Shown: positions 7,188-14,127 of the stretch, piece after piece
Layout of the letters: each line of letters begins with the position of its first letter
How positions within the stretch are numbered: position 1 is the first letter of the stretch
Assembly (NCBI GenBank): GCA_003554565.1
Contig: PWGR01000208.1
Location: 1 to 20,611 of the forward strand
Reading direction: 5' to 3'
DNA length: 20,611 nt
Source of the DNA: Clostridia bacterium
Lineage (GTDB): Bacteria; Bacillota; Sulfobacillia; SLMV01
Program-made: the position numbers and the translations under genes
Notes under the pieces: generated by a model
The model's input: the letters and a program-made list of their open reading frames with translations, nothing else
What the model was told of the DNA's origin: nothing
Database searches by the model: none

Positions 7188-8120
7188 TCAACGACTGAAG
7201 TGCGTGCCCGCCTTGCCGTCCAGTGCCGTGCTTGCATTATCTAATGAGGTAACCACGGCTTGGCCGCCGTGCCGCACGAAGCGGAGGCACGCCCCGACCT
7301 TTGGCCCCATACTGCCGGCGCCAAACTGCCCCTGGCGCTCATAGGCCTCCGCCTCCTCGAGCCTGACCTCATCGAGGGGCTCCTCATCCGGTTCTCCGTA
7401 GTTCAGCATCACCTGAGGCACATCCGTAAGTATCAGCAATTTGTCGGCGTCTATCTCCCTGGCCAGCCGCTCAGATGCGAAGTCCTTGTCAATCACTGCC
7501 TCTACGCCCCGCAAGCCTTCATCATCACGCACCACGGGAACGCCGCCACCACCGACGCATATCACCACCACATCATTAGCTATGAGCGAACGAATTGCAT
7601 CCGACTCGACAATTTGCAGGGGATCGGGCGACGGGACCACCCGTCGCCAGCCGCGACCGGCATCATCCACCCAGGTCTCATCCGTCTCGCGCATCTTTGC
7701 CCGGGCCTCCTCTTCACTATAGAAGGGCCCGATGGGCTTGCTCGGGCGCCGGAACGCGGGGTCTTCTGCATCCACCCGGGCCTGTGTCACCACCGTGGTC
7801 ACACATCGTTCCGCGCCCCTGCTGTGCAGGGCTGCGGACAGGCGCTGCTGGATCATGTAGCCGAGCATCCCCTGGCTCATGGAGCCGCACACATCAAGCG
7901 GCATCGCCGGGACCTGATCCCGCCCGGCATCATTCTGAATCACTATGGCTCCCACCTGCGGGCCATTGCCGTGGGTGACTACCACCCGATTGCCCCGGGC
8001 AATAACGTCGGCAATCTGATCTGCCGTGCGATCTATGCTCTCAAGCTGCTCACCGTACAATCCCTGCTGGCCCGGCCGCAGTATGGCGTTACCGCCCAGG
8101 GCAATGACCACTGTCTGCAT
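7188..8120 (-). CDS. arcC: Carbamate kinase
   Basis: The enzyme interconverts ADP plus carbamoyl phosphate with ATP plus carbamate. The 310-residue amino-acid-kinase-fold protein shows ALGGNAI (7-13), THGNGPQVG (49-57), CVGGGGVPVV, then VIDKDFASERLA and GSMGPKV near the C-terminus, all characteristic of carbamate kinases and at the usual length. The start at 8120 is set by GGGAGG 8 nt upstream; a longer in-frame extension to 8240 lies over the neighbouring gene and lacks family similarity. It is last in the iclR-OTC-GTPase-arcC operon, 25 bp after the GTPase-like gene. With ornithine carbamoyltransferase it could yield ATP from citrulline, but no arginine deiminase gene is present. Working in reverse to make carbamoyl phosphate is an alternative. 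Confidence 0.95.
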   Translation of the reverse strand: MQTVVIALGGNAILRPGQQGLYGEQLESIDRTADQIADVIARGNRVVVTHGNGPQVGAIVIQNDAGRDQVPAMPLDVCGSMSQGMLGYMIQQRLSAALHSRGAERCVTTVVTQARVDAEDPAFRRPSKPIGPFYSEEEARAKMRETDETWVDDAGRGWRRVVPSPDPLQIVESDAIRSLIANDVVVICVGGGGVPVVRDDEGLRGVEAVIDKDFASERLAREIDADKLLILTDVPQVMLNYGEPDEEPLDEVRLEEAEAYERQGQFGAGSMGPKVGACLRFVRHGGQAVVTSLDNASTALDGKAGTHFSR

Positions 8121-8145
8121 CTTCACAACCTCCCGTCTTCCCCGG

Positions 8146-9459
8146 CTAACCCAATCGCTCGCCCAGCACATCCTCCAGGGTCGGGGCCCCAATCTCCTGC
8201 AGCTCGTAGCGGACCCGCACGGAAGGTGCCTCAATGTCAATCAGGCGAGTGAGATCGATCGGCGTCGCGGTTATGACCAGCTCTGCTTCCGAACGGTTGA
8301 TAGTAGTCTCCAGATCTTTTACCTGGCGCTCGCTGTAGCCCATAGCCGGGACCAGGTTCCCAATTCCCGGATACTGTTCAAAAGTCTCGGCTATGGTACC
8401 CACCACAAACGGACGTGGATCGATGAGCTCGGCGGCACCGTACTTACGAGCAACCACCACGCCTGCCCCGAAGCTCATCTCCCCGTGTGTCAGGGTCGGA
8501 CCGTCCTCGACCACCAGGACGCGCTTGCCGCGGATTTCATTCGGATCCTTGACAAATAGCGGGGACGCTGCCTCGATCACATCCGCGTCTGGATTGACAT
8601 CCCGAATGCTCGCCCGTACCTGGTCAACTCCTTCCGGGGTTGCTGTGTCGACCTTGTTGATCAGAGCCACGTCCGCCCGGCGCAGGTTGGCCTCGCCCGG
8701 ATGATACCTCATCTCGTGTCCGGCTCGATGCGGGTCTACCAGGACAATGTGCACATCGGGACGGTAAAATGGCATGTCGTTGTTGCCTCCGTCCCACAGA
8801 ACAACATCGGCCTCCTTTTCCGCCTCGCGCAGGATGGCCTCATAGTCGACTCCCGCGTACACAATAATTCCCCGGTCTATATGCGGCTCGTACTCCTCGC
8901 GCTCTTCAATCGTACAATCGTGTCTCTGCAGATCATCGTACTCGGCGAAGCGCTGCACCGCTTGCCGTGCAAGATCCCCATACGGCATGGGGTGGCGAAC
9001 CACCACCACACTCTTGCCCATTCCCTGCAGTACCTCGGCGACCCGGCGGGTGGTTTGGCTTTTGCCCACCCCGGTACGGACTGCGTTGACCGCCACCACC
9101 GGCTTGCAAGAATCGACCAGCATCCGGTTTGTACCTATCAGGCGGAAATCCGCACCGGCAGCCACAACCCGGGAGGCCCGGTGCATTACGTAATTATGCG
9201 ACACATCGCTGTAGGAAAATACTACCTCGTCAACGTCTTCCTGCCGGATGACGCTCTCGAGATCGTCCTCGCTGTGTATCGGAATCCCGTCCGGATACAG
9301 GTCACCGGCGAGCTCCGGCGGATATGCCCGGCCCTCGATATCGGGAATCTGCGTGGCCGTAAACCCCACCACCTGTACTGACTCATCATCACGAAACACA
9401 ACATTGAAGTCGTGAAAGTCCCGACCCGCAGCTCCCATGATCAGCACGCGCTTCTTCAC
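8146..9459 (-). CDS. Cyclic 2,3-diphosphoglycerate synthetase-like GTPase (COG2403 type)
   Basis: The 437-residue protein begins with a Rossmann-like segment, VLIMGAAGRDFHDFN (5-19). A P-loop NTPase domain follows, with RTGVGKS (128-134), WDGGNND (222-228) and an NKVD base-specificity motif (268-271) that suggests GTP or a similar nucleotide. The pattern matches the family named after archaeal cyclic 2,3-diphosphoglycerate synthetase. Bacteria that carry members are not known to make that solute in general, so the name is a family label only. The GTG start (9457-9459) has GGGGG about 9-10 nt upstream. The gene lies between ornithine carbamoyltransferase (18-bp gap) and carbamate kinase (25-bp gap), so a role in carbamoyl-phosphate or citrulline metabolism is a reasonable inference. 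Confidence 0.8.
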   Translation of the reverse strand: MKKRVLIMGAAGRDFHDFNVVFRDDESVQVVGFTATQIPDIEGRAYPPELAGDLYPDGIPIHSEDDLESVIRQEDVDEVVFSYSDVSHNYVMHRASRVVAAGADFRLIGTNRMLVDSCKPVVAVNAVRTGVGKSQTTRRVAEVLQGMGKSVVVVRHPMPYGDLARQAVQRFAEYDDLQRHDCTIEEREEYEPHIDRGIIVYAGVDYEAILREAEKEADVVLWDGGNNDMPFYRPDVHIVLVDPHRAGHEMRYHPGEANLRRADVALINKVDTATPEGVDQVRASIRDVNPDADVIEAASPLFVKDPNEIRGKRVLVVEDGPTLTHGEMSFGAGVVVARKYGAAELIDPRPFVVGTIAETFEQYPGIGNLVPAMGYSERQVKDLETTINRSEAELVITATPIDLTRLIDIEAPSVRVRYELQEIGAPTLEDVLGERLG

Positions 9460-9477
9460 TTCGTATACCCCCTTCTA

Positions 9478-10413
9478 TTACATAACCAGCGCCATAATCG
9501 CTTTCTGCATGTGCAGGCGATTTTCAGCCTGGTCAAAAACCACAGATGCGGGCGAATCAATAATTTCATCTGTAACCTCTTCGCCGCGGTGTGCGGGGAG
9601 ACAGTGCATAAATACGGCCTCGCTGGCCACGTGCTCCCAGAGCTCATCATTCACCTGGAAGGGATCCATCACCCGCAGCCGATTTTCTCGTTCCTCCTCG
9701 GCGCCCATACTCGCCCACACATCCGCGTACACGATGTCAGCGCCGGTGACAGCTTCGACCGGATCGTTGACGGCACGCAGTTCTGATCCGGTGCGCAGGG
9801 CCTCCTCCTGAGCCATATCCATAATCTCCTTCTTTGGCTCATATCCCGCAGGAGAACCGACGCAGGCATCCATTCCCATTTTGGCTGCGGCAAACAGGAG
9901 AGAGTGCACCATGTTGTTGTCCCCGTCACCGACGAATGCCAATTTCAGGCCCGAGAGATCGCCCTTTTTCTCACGGATGGTGAGGAGATCAGAGGCCGCC
10001 TGGCAGGGGTGCAGCAGGTCGGTAAGACCGTTGATCACCGGAATAGTGGAGTTTTCCGCCAGATCCACGACATCCTCATGGTCATAGGTACGGATCATGA
10101 TCCCGTTCAGATAGCGAGACAGAACCATGGCCGTGTCTTCGATTGTCTCACCCCTGCGCAGCTGCAGCTCGTCGGCACTGAGAAACAGGCCAACTCCGCC
10201 CAGCTGCCAGATTCCGACCTCGAATGATATGCGCGTCCGGGTGGATGGCTTGGTGAAAATCATCCCGAGCGTCTTGCCTTCCAGCGGCCGGTCCACCATC
10301 CCGGCCTTCTGGCGCATCTTCATGGCGCTCGCCGTTTCCAACAACTGCTCGATCTCCTCCCGCGAGAAATCCCGCAGAGAAACAAAGTCGCGTCCCTTCA
10401 TTGTCACCGCCAT
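9478..10413 (-). CDS. argF: Ornithine carbamoyltransferase
   Basis: The enzyme transfers the carbamoyl group between carbamoyl phosphate and ornithine/citrulline. The 311-residue protein carries the carbamoyl-phosphate motif STRTR (57-61), HPCQ (135-138), the GDGDNNMVHSL stretch (162-172), DVWASMG (231-237) and the ornithine-loop motif HCLPAHRGEEV (270-280). The HCLP form favours ornithine over other carbamoyltransferases, but a related enzyme acting on another amine cannot be excluded. The ATG at 10413 has AAAGGAG 8 nt upstream, 27 bp after the iclR gene. The symbol argF is used for the activity; the operon with carbamate kinase and a local regulator fits a catabolic (arcB-like) role equally well. 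Confidence 0.92.
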   Translation of the reverse strand: MAVTMKGRDFVSLRDFSREEIEQLLETASAMKMRQKAGMVDRPLEGKTLGMIFTKPSTRTRISFEVGIWQLGGVGLFLSADELQLRRGETIEDTAMVLSRYLNGIMIRTYDHEDVVDLAENSTIPVINGLTDLLHPCQAASDLLTIREKKGDLSGLKLAFVGDGDNNMVHSLLFAAAKMGMDACVGSPAGYEPKKEIMDMAQEEALRTGSELRAVNDPVEAVTGADIVYADVWASMGAEEERENRLRVMDPFQVNDELWEHVASEAVFMHCLPAHRGEEVTDEIIDSPASVVFDQAENRLHMQKAIMALVM

Positions 10414-10440
10414 GTCTTCACTCCTTTCGCAAGCTCACTT

Positions 10441-11220
10441 TCACGCTCCAGCATCTCCAGGCAGCAGGGGGATCAACCGTCCGGCAGCATCGCGGAGGTA
10501 CTGCACAACCTCCTCCTGCTTCTCCTGCAGTCGACTGACGGGCCCGCAGGCACTGATCGCCCCCGCGGCAGCTTCCGATTTCCGCCGGACCGGGACCGCG
10601 ATACAGTATAGTCCCAGTTCATACTCCTCCCGGTCGTAGGCTACGCCGGAGCGCCGCACCTGATCCAGTTCCCGCCGCAGCGCCTCGACTGATGTTATGG
10701 TGTGTTCGGTCTGTCTGCTCAGCTTCATTTCATCCAGCATGCGCTCCCGGCGATCCCCCGGTAGACAGCTGAGGAGCGCCTTCCCCAGTGCGGAGCAGTA
10801 CAGCTCTGAGACAGGGCCCAGATCGGCGGTCAGTCTCGGCCCCTTCAGGTCCCGGGCTGAGTCGACGACGAGGACTTTGTCATCGTGCAGCACACCGAGA
10901 TTGACGGTCTCCCTGACCTGATGGGCGACTTCCTCCAGCACAGGTCGCGCCAGGTCAGCTACGTCAATCTGCCGCCGGGCCAGCTCGCCCAGTTCAATGA
11001 GGCCGGGGGCAAGCCGATACCCCTGCGAGTCCTCATCAGATATTACACAGTTAACCTCAGCCAGGTCGCGAAGCAGGCGGAACACCGTGGCCTTGGGCAG
11101 GCCCAGTTCATCAGCCACCTCGGTAATCCCCATGGGACGCGGCGCCCCGCCCAGAAGGCGCAGCACGTCAATGGCCCTCTGTACGGCCGTACGTTTTCTT
11201 CCCCTGCCGCTCGCAGTCAT
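10441..11220 (-). CDS. IclR family transcriptional regulator
   Basis: The 259-residue protein has an N-terminal winged helix-turn-helix: VQRAIDVLRLLGG, then GITEVADELGLPKATVFRLLRDL at about 31-53. A C-terminal effector-binding domain follows, with ETVNLGVL, YCSALGKALLSCLP, AYDREEYELGLYCIAVPVR and GAISACGP, the classical IclR pattern. The start at 11220 is preferred because GGGGTGA lies 5 nt upstream and the leftover N-terminal extension (to 11262) crosses the promoter. It is the first gene of the operon with OTC, the GTPase-like gene and carbamate kinase, so it probably controls them and itself through the palindrome in the promoter just upstream. The effector is unknown; a small acid or amino acid linked to the pathway is likely. 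Confidence 0.93.
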   Translation of the reverse strand: MTASGRGRKRTAVQRAIDVLRLLGGAPRPMGITEVADELGLPKATVFRLLRDLAEVNCVISDEDSQGYRLAPGLIELGELARRQIDVADLARPVLEEVAHQVRETVNLGVLHDDKVLVVDSARDLKGPRLTADLGPVSELYCSALGKALLSCLPGDRRERMLDEMKLSRQTEHTITSVEALRRELDQVRRSGVAYDREEYELGLYCIAVPVRRKSEAAAGAISACGPVSRLQEKQEEVVQYLRDAAGRLIPLLPGDAGA

Positions 11221-11238
11221 TGACTCACCCCAAGATAC

Positions 11239-11267
11239 AGCATATGAAACATCGTTTCGCATTGCAA
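11239..11267 (-). promoter_or_regulatory. Promoter of the iclR-OTC-GTPase-arcC operon
   Basis: On the minus strand, TTGCAA (11262-11267) and TATGCT (11239-11244) are exactly 17 bp apart, and the -10 box ends 18 nt before the iclR ATG. Transcription would begin near 11232, giving a very short leader that still includes the GGGGTGA ribosome binding site. The spacer holds the GAAAC-N3-GTTTC palindrome. Confidence 0.6.
11246..11258. promoter_or_regulatory. Putative IclR-family operator (GAAAC-N3-GTTTC)
   Basis: GAAAC (11246-11250), spacer ATC, GTTTC (11254-11258), within TATGAAACATCGTTTCGCA. The symmetric core closely resembles the operator of the IclR-family regulator KdgR (TGAAACANTGTTTCA type). 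It lies wholly inside the promoter spacer, where a bound protein would block RNA polymerase, and immediately upstream of an IclR-family gene. Autorepression is inferred, not shown. Confidence 0.55.
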
Positions 11268-11302
11268 GATTGGGGGCAGAGGAGAAAGGAACCCGTGGGC
11301 CG

Positions 11303-12508
11303 TCAGTGCGCGAGCGACCGCCTCTTTCTGTCGATGGCGGAGCGGTAAATGTCCGTCAGCCGGTCGGTCAGCACATCAATGGAGTAGCGTTCGGCACATT
11401 CCGTACCCCCTGCAGCAAGGCGTCGGACCAGTTCCCTGTCGGTGAGCACTCTCCGCACCGCCCGCGCAAATTCGCCCGGGCATTGTCGGGTCAGAAGACC
11501 ATTGACACCATCATCAATCAATTCTCGCGAGCTGGCCGAGGACAGAGCCACCACCGGAAGATCTGCGGCCATTGCCTCCACGACCACCAGTCCCTGTGTC
11601 TCCGTGGTGGATGAAAAGCAGAAAGCATCCGCAGTGCAGTACCACTTAACAACCTCGGAAAAGCTCTTTTTCCCCAGGAAATGAACCCGTCCGGCCAGGC
11701 CGCGGTCTTCCGCGCTGTTGACCAGCTTCTCCCGACCCGGTCCGTCGCCAATGACCACCAGGTGCACCGGCAGATCCTCCAGTAGGTGCTGCAGCACATC
11801 AAGTAGAAACTCCAGATTCTTCTGTGGATCTATCCTCCCTACCGAAAGAAGCACCTTCTCCTCGACATCAACTCCGATAGAACTGAGGAGCCGGCGGCGG
11901 GTCTCAGAAGCATCCAGCACCTCCGCTTGTTTCACCCGGCCCACCTGATCTACATCGACCCCGGACGGCAGGATCTCAATGCGAGAAGTGACGCCCCACA
12001 TCCGCAACACCCGCTTCACGTACCGCGATGGAGCCAGCACCACGTCACACCAGGTGCAGAATTCGGTCACGTATTCGCGGATAACGTCGGCGGCCAGATC
12101 TGAAACCAGCGGTACATACTCCGAATAACGGGGGTATATGCTGTGACAGGTGAAGATGAATGGCAGGTGACGCTTCTCAGACAGCCGCGCTCCTATCCGC
12201 CCGATGACAAATGGCGAGTGAGCGTGCACCACATCCATCTCATCGTCCACACCGCTTGAGACTGACAGATGCCCGTCTGCAAGAAGAGGTGTGCCAATCC
12301 GCAGCCCTTCAAAACCGGGAACGGGAAATGACGGGACCTCGTGCACGTCGTCTCCGACAGTTTCCTTCCACGGAGAAGTCCAGTTCCCGGGGACATACAG
12401 CTCCACTTCGTGGCCGCGCTCCCGCAGGGCCATGGTAAACCGATCTACAGAGGATATTACACCACTGACGTAAGGGTGATAGGTGTCATTGAAAAATGCA
12501 ATCTTCAC
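11303..12508 (-). CDS. Glycosyltransferase family 4 (possible diacylglycerol glucosyltransferase type)
   Basis: The 401-residue GT-B-fold enzyme has an N-terminal acceptor domain opening with FFNDTYHPYVSGV (5-17), VVHAHSPFVIG (93-103) and CHSIYPRYSEYVP (121-133). The donor-binding C-terminal domain shows SVGRIDPQKNLEFLL (222-236), VVIGDGPGREKL, and the retaining GT4 E-x7-E signature in TETQGLVVVEAMA (E303 and E311). The N-terminal 'DTYxPxxxGV' pattern and histidine motif recall alpha-monoglucosyldiacylglycerol synthases and other processive lipid glycosyltransferases, so a membrane glycolipid or cell-surface glycan role is plausible; the acceptor is not determined. Translation starts at GTG 12506-12508 with GGGGGG 7 nt upstream. 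It is an apparently single-gene unit whose 5' region contains a tandem palindrome. Confidence 0.88.
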   Translation of the reverse strand: MKIAFFNDTYHPYVSGVISSVDRFTMALRERGHEVELYVPGNWTSPWKETVGDDVHEVPSFPVPGFEGLRIGTPLLADGHLSVSSGVDDEMDVVHAHSPFVIGRIGARLSEKRHLPFIFTCHSIYPRYSEYVPLVSDLAADVIREYVTEFCTWCDVVLAPSRYVKRVLRMWGVTSRIEILPSGVDVDQVGRVKQAEVLDASETRRRLLSSIGVDVEEKVLLSVGRIDPQKNLEFLLDVLQHLLEDLPVHLVVIGDGPGREKLVNSAEDRGLAGRVHFLGKKSFSEVVKWYCTADAFCFSSTTETQGLVVVEAMAADLPVVALSSASSRELIDDGVNGLLTRQCPGEFARAVRRVLTDRELVRRLAAGGTECAERYSIDVLTDRLTDIYRSAIDRKRRSLAH

Positions 12509-12548
12509 AGAACAACCCCCCTGTTTCTACGCGTAATCTCCGCAGACT

Positions 12549-12572
12549 GCATCATGATGCGATCATGATGCG
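12549..12572. repeat. Tandem palindromic element upstream of the GT4 gene (operator candidate)
   Basis: The perfect 12-bp palindrome GCATCATGATGC (12549-12560) is followed by a second copy of its core, giving an 11-bp direct repeat ATCATGATGCG at 12551-12561 and 12562-12572. The two ATCATGAT centres are 11 bp apart, about one helical turn. The element lies between a TATAAA -10 candidate (minus strand, 12586-12591) and the GT4 start codon. Confidence 0.45.
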
Positions 12573-12585
12573 GCGGCTCATCCAA

Positions 12586-12591
12586 TTTATA
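12586..12591 (-). promoter_or_regulatory. Possible GT4 gene promoter, -10 box
   Basis: The minus strand reads TATAAA, about 80 nt upstream of the GTG start. No good -35 is seen at 16-18 bp. Its relation to the tandem palindrome just downstream makes it more credible than the hexamer alone. Confidence 0.3.
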
Positions 12592-12666
12592 CTTTCTGCA
12601 ATCGAGGCCAGCACTCCTTCGACATATCCTCACCGATATCACTGCAGATAATCCGCCGGCGCCAAC

Positions 12667-12696
12667 TTTACAGCCCCGGCCGGTTTCTGGTAGATT
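12667..12696 (+). promoter_or_regulatory. Candidate promoter of the unknown plus-strand gene at 12730
   Basis: TTTACA (12667-12672) and TAGATT (12691-12696) are separated by 18 bp, with the start codon 34 nt downstream. Hexamer quality is moderate. Confidence 0.35.
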
Positions 12697-12729
12697 CAAG
12701 CTGAATGCAGGGAAAAGGGGTAACGTGTA

Positions 12730-13227
12730 ATGGATCAGAGCAGCTCCTCCAAGGTACCGCTTTTGACTGGCGAGGATATCTCCCGCATCGAAATCGAAGT
12801 GGGTGTGCTCGAGGCACAGACCCGCTTCTGCATAGTAATGCTTAACTGCCCGGACAAACCCACGGAGAGGGCCGTTGCCCGGCTCCTGTTGGCCACCCAG
12901 AATGGACAGAAAGCTCTCGCGCACGATGACCTCACTTACTTCGGAGACCAGAGGATACAGGTCGTATTTCTCCCCGGACCCGGGCCGGACCGGCTGCTGG
13001 TCGAGGTATTTGCCTCACCCTGCGAGGGCCATCTCACGGTGCCCTTTCTGTTCCGCGACCATGTAACGCGGGAGTCCACGGAGGTGTTCGACACGGTTTT
13101 CGAGGTCAGCGGCCACTACCATCTGATCCTGGGCCGTCGCGGACGGGCGAAGACCAACCAGATCTCACTTATCAAGTACACCATCACTGATCAAACCGGC
13201 CGGCAACAGGGATCTCATCAGTGGTGA
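12730..13227 (+). CDS. Conserved-looking hypothetical protein, 165 aa
   Basis: I do not recognise this protein. It is soluble, with no signal peptide or membrane segment. It has a Ser-rich start, a central run of alternating hydrophobic residues (QVVFLPGPGPDRLLVEVFASP) suggesting beta strands, and a basic patch near the C-terminus (GRRGRAKTNQ). The ATG follows AAAAGGGG at a normal distance, and a plausible promoter lies upstream. An open frame on the other strand (12505-12924) was considered, but it has no ribosome binding site and runs through the GT4 upstream region. The final 10 nt overlap the convergent ZIP transporter gene. Composition resembles its neighbours, so there is no sign of recent transfer. 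Its position gives no functional clue beyond being divergent from a glycosyltransferase. Confidence 0.65.
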   Translation: MDQSSSSKVPLLTGEDISRIEIEVGVLEAQTRFCIVMLNCPDKPTERAVARLLLATQNGQKALAHDDLTYFGDQRIQVVFLPGPGPDRLLVEVFASPCEGHLTVPFLFRDHVTRESTEVFDTVFEVSGHYHLILGRRGRAKTNQISLIKYTITDQTGRQQGSHQW

Positions 13228-13964
13228 TGGCCGAGGAGAATCACGCCAATGATGACCCCGATCACTATACCCAGCGTCGCACCGTAACCCCGACTGCGTC
13301 GCTGCGCGCCCGGAACCAGCTCGTGACAGATGATGTACAGCATGGCTCCGGCAGCAAAACCCAGGCCCACGCTCAGCAGAAGCGGCGATATGACTCCGAT
13401 CCAGCCGCCGATCAAGGCGCCTATTCCCATGGGAACACCGGCCAGCATAGTATACAGCACCACTTTCCAGGGCGGCAGGTGCCCGGCCGACAGCGGAATG
13501 GCCATAGCTATGCCCTCGGGGAGGTTGTGCAGGGCAAGCACCACGGCTATGGCATAGCCCAGCTCCGGATCATGCGCATAGCTGGTGCCTATAGCGATCC
13601 CCTCAGGAAAGTTATGAAAGGCTATCCCCAGGCCCAGCAGCAGTCCGGCACGAACGAACGTGGGCTGAACCTTCTCCCGCGAGTTATTGCTCAGGTGCTC
13701 GTGCGGAACGAGGTAATCCATTACGATCATGATAAGTACGCCAGAAATCAGACCTATGATGCTGGGCGCGAGTCCTCCATCCTCCAGCGCCTCGGGTATG
13801 AGTTCATGAAAAACTACTGCCAGCATCACCCCGGCCGACAGACCCAGGAATCCACTGAGCGGAAGCTTCACACGGCGGTGTGTAAATGCAGCTATCAGTC
13901 CACCACCACCGGTTCCCAGCACCCCGGCTGCCAGCCCCAGCAGCAGTACGTACATTATGTTCAC
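13218..13964 (-). CDS. ZIP family metal transporter
   Basis: The 248-residue protein has about eight membrane segments. The family's two metal-binding helices carry HNFPEG (117-122) and HNLPEG (146-151), with a supporting HELIPE at 53-58 and a cytoplasmic loop around PHEHLSNNSREK. ZIP proteins import Zn2+, or sometimes Fe2+/Mn2+, into the cytoplasm; this one is of the short bacterial type (ZupT/GufA-like). A histidine-rich C-terminal end (GHHH) may bind metal. The GTG start at 13962-13964 has GGGAGG about 9 nt upstream; an ATG three codons in is the alternative. A good promoter lies at 14030-14058. It is divergent from the WalJ-like gene and ends inside the convergent 165-aa gene (10-nt overlap). 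Confidence 0.92.
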   Translation of the reverse strand: MNIMYVLLLGLAAGVLGTGGGGLIAAFTHRRVKLPLSGFLGLSAGVMLAVVFHELIPEALEDGGLAPSIIGLISGVLIMIVMDYLVPHEHLSNNSREKVQPTFVRAGLLLGLGIAFHNFPEGIAIGTSYAHDPELGYAIAVVLALHNLPEGIAMAIPLSAGHLPPWKVVLYTMLAGVPMGIGALIGGWIGVISPLLLSVGLGFAAGAMLYIICHELVPGAQRRSRGYGATLGIVIGVIIGVILLGHHH

Positions 13965-14029
13965 TCGGACTCGCCTCCCACTGTGCTCCTACTGTGATTA
14001 TTACTTAGCATTTCAGTACTTCCTTACAG

Positions 14030-14058
14030 AGTATATTGCAAATGATAACGGCTTTCAA
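14030..14058 (-). promoter_or_regulatory. Promoter of the ZIP transporter gene
   Basis: On the minus strand, TTGAAA (14053-14058), a 17-bp spacer and TATACT (14030-14035) form a good sigma-A-type promoter, with about a 60-nt leader to the GTG start. Its spacer contains one arm of the TAACGGC/GCCGTTA inverted repeat (14046-14052 and 14072-14078). Confidence 0.6.
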
Positions 14059-14078
14059 TGACCTCAGCATTGCCGTTA
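14046..14078. repeat. Inverted repeat between divergent promoters
   Basis: TAACGGC (14046-14052) and GCCGTTA (14072-14078) form a perfect 7-bp inverted repeat with centres 26 bp apart. One arm lies in the ZIP promoter spacer. The other overlaps a candidate plus-strand promoter (TTGCCG 14070-14075, 18 bp, TACTCT 14094-14099) for the WalJ-like gene. It may be a paired binding site; it does not match Zur, Fur or MntR boxes I know. Confidence 0.35.
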
Positions 14079-14127
14079 CAGATATTCAGCTGGTACTCTT
14101 AATGGGAACACTTGGGGGGAGGCAAAT

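Noticed and set aside
7260..8252. Long plus-strand open frame opposite carbamate kinase
   Set aside because: It is a shadow of the conserved minus-strand kinase; no start signals and no recognisable protein features.
12505..12924. Minus-strand open frame running from the unknown gene into the GT4 upstream region
   Set aside because: No ribosome binding site, and it would cover the likely regulatory region. The plus-strand frame at 12730 has better start signals, though this remains the least certain strand choice.
13221..13997. Plus-strand frame of about 258 codons opposite the ZIP transporter
   Set aside because: It is rich in Gln/His/Arg with no hydrophobic core, the reverse image of a membrane protein; it begins inside the preceding gene with no ribosome binding site.
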